DNA of 15,455 nt. Source: Echinostoma caproni. Its lineage: Eukaryota > Platyhelminthes > Trematoda > Plagiorchiida > Echinostomatidae. Both the position numbers and the translations under genes were made by a program. Each line of letters opens with the position of its first letter. The first letter of the stretch is position 1. The stretch is from the NCBI GenBank assembly GCA_900618425.1, contig UZAN01046729.1, positions 9,105-24,559 on the forward strand, in the 5' to 3' direction. Positions 15,355 through 15,455 of the stretch are shown here, piece after piece. The notes beneath the pieces were generated by a model. The model was not told the origin of the DNA, ran no database searches, and saw only the letters and a program-made list of their open reading frames with translations.

Positions 15355-15370
15355 GTCTTTAGGTCATTAA
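15355..15370 (+). CDS. Candidate continuation of the 15087 exon
   Basis: The acceptor GGGTTTATTTACAG ends at 15354, giving a 95-nt intron. Joined in phase the product ends RSLGH then TAA at 15368-15370. The rest would be 3' untranslated and runs off the window. Support is only phase and splice signals. Confidence 0.25.
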
Positions 15371-15455
15371 AAACGTCGGCGGAAGATGTGTGTGTGCGTC
15401 GGAACGTGTACTGTCATTTGAAGCGACCTTTCTCCATTTAGGTCAAGAGACACGT

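Noticed and set aside
1..15455. CRISPR array, bacterial operon or phage module
   Set aside because: No regularly spaced direct repeats beyond the four 21-bp units of the fold-back arm, no ribosome-binding-site-led gene runs, and clear eukaryotic splice signals and LINEs instead.

Overview
The window looks like non-coding and repeat-rich DNA from a flatworm, most likely a digenean trematode (fluke). No long intact gene is present. The recognisable proteins are broken retroelement fragments: RTE-type LINE, CR1-type LINE and a Penelope-like element. Their wording (for example a reverse transcriptase with LQDWIGSAPSLTL and a C-terminus with LHRLRWLGHMLR) is, from memory, typical of fluke genomes. 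Spliceosomal-type donor and acceptor sites and AATAAA signals rule out a prokaryote. The species cannot be named from this.

Layout, left to right. Positions 1-660 hold a possible 3' end of a + strand gene (exon 1-82, intron, exon from 501). At 823-980 there is a tRNA-derived SINE-like unit, followed directly by a 0.73 kb fold-back element (985-1712) with long inverted arms and 21-bp subterminal repeats. A clean 285-nt exon candidate lies on the - strand (1780-2064), then two phase-compatible + strand exon candidates (2607-2688 and 3334-3373). From 3650 to 7190 the DNA is a retroelement graveyard: the 3' end of a Penelope-like element with a GIY-YIG endonuclease (+), two out-of-order pieces of an RTE C-terminus (+), and an RTE copy on the - strand split by a CR1 3' fragment.

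From 7191 to the end there is mostly single-copy-looking DNA with short exon-like pieces on both strands. The best are a + strand 84-nt exon (8213-8296), a - strand pair flanking a 75-nt intron (8724-9041), a - strand terminal exon (9941-10024), and a - strand transmembrane exon (11354-11480) next to a 100-codon open frame without a start codon (11548-11850). A (CA)n(TA)n microsatellite and a G-rich tract are also present.

How the parts fit together: the exon candidates could belong to one or more host genes whose introns have filled with transposon copies, but no complete gene model can be built here. All exon calls rest on splice-site quality and open phase only. The retroelement calls rest on recognised protein motifs and are much firmer. 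I saw no convincing novel functional system; the most unusual structures are the fold-back element and the scrambled/nested LINE block.
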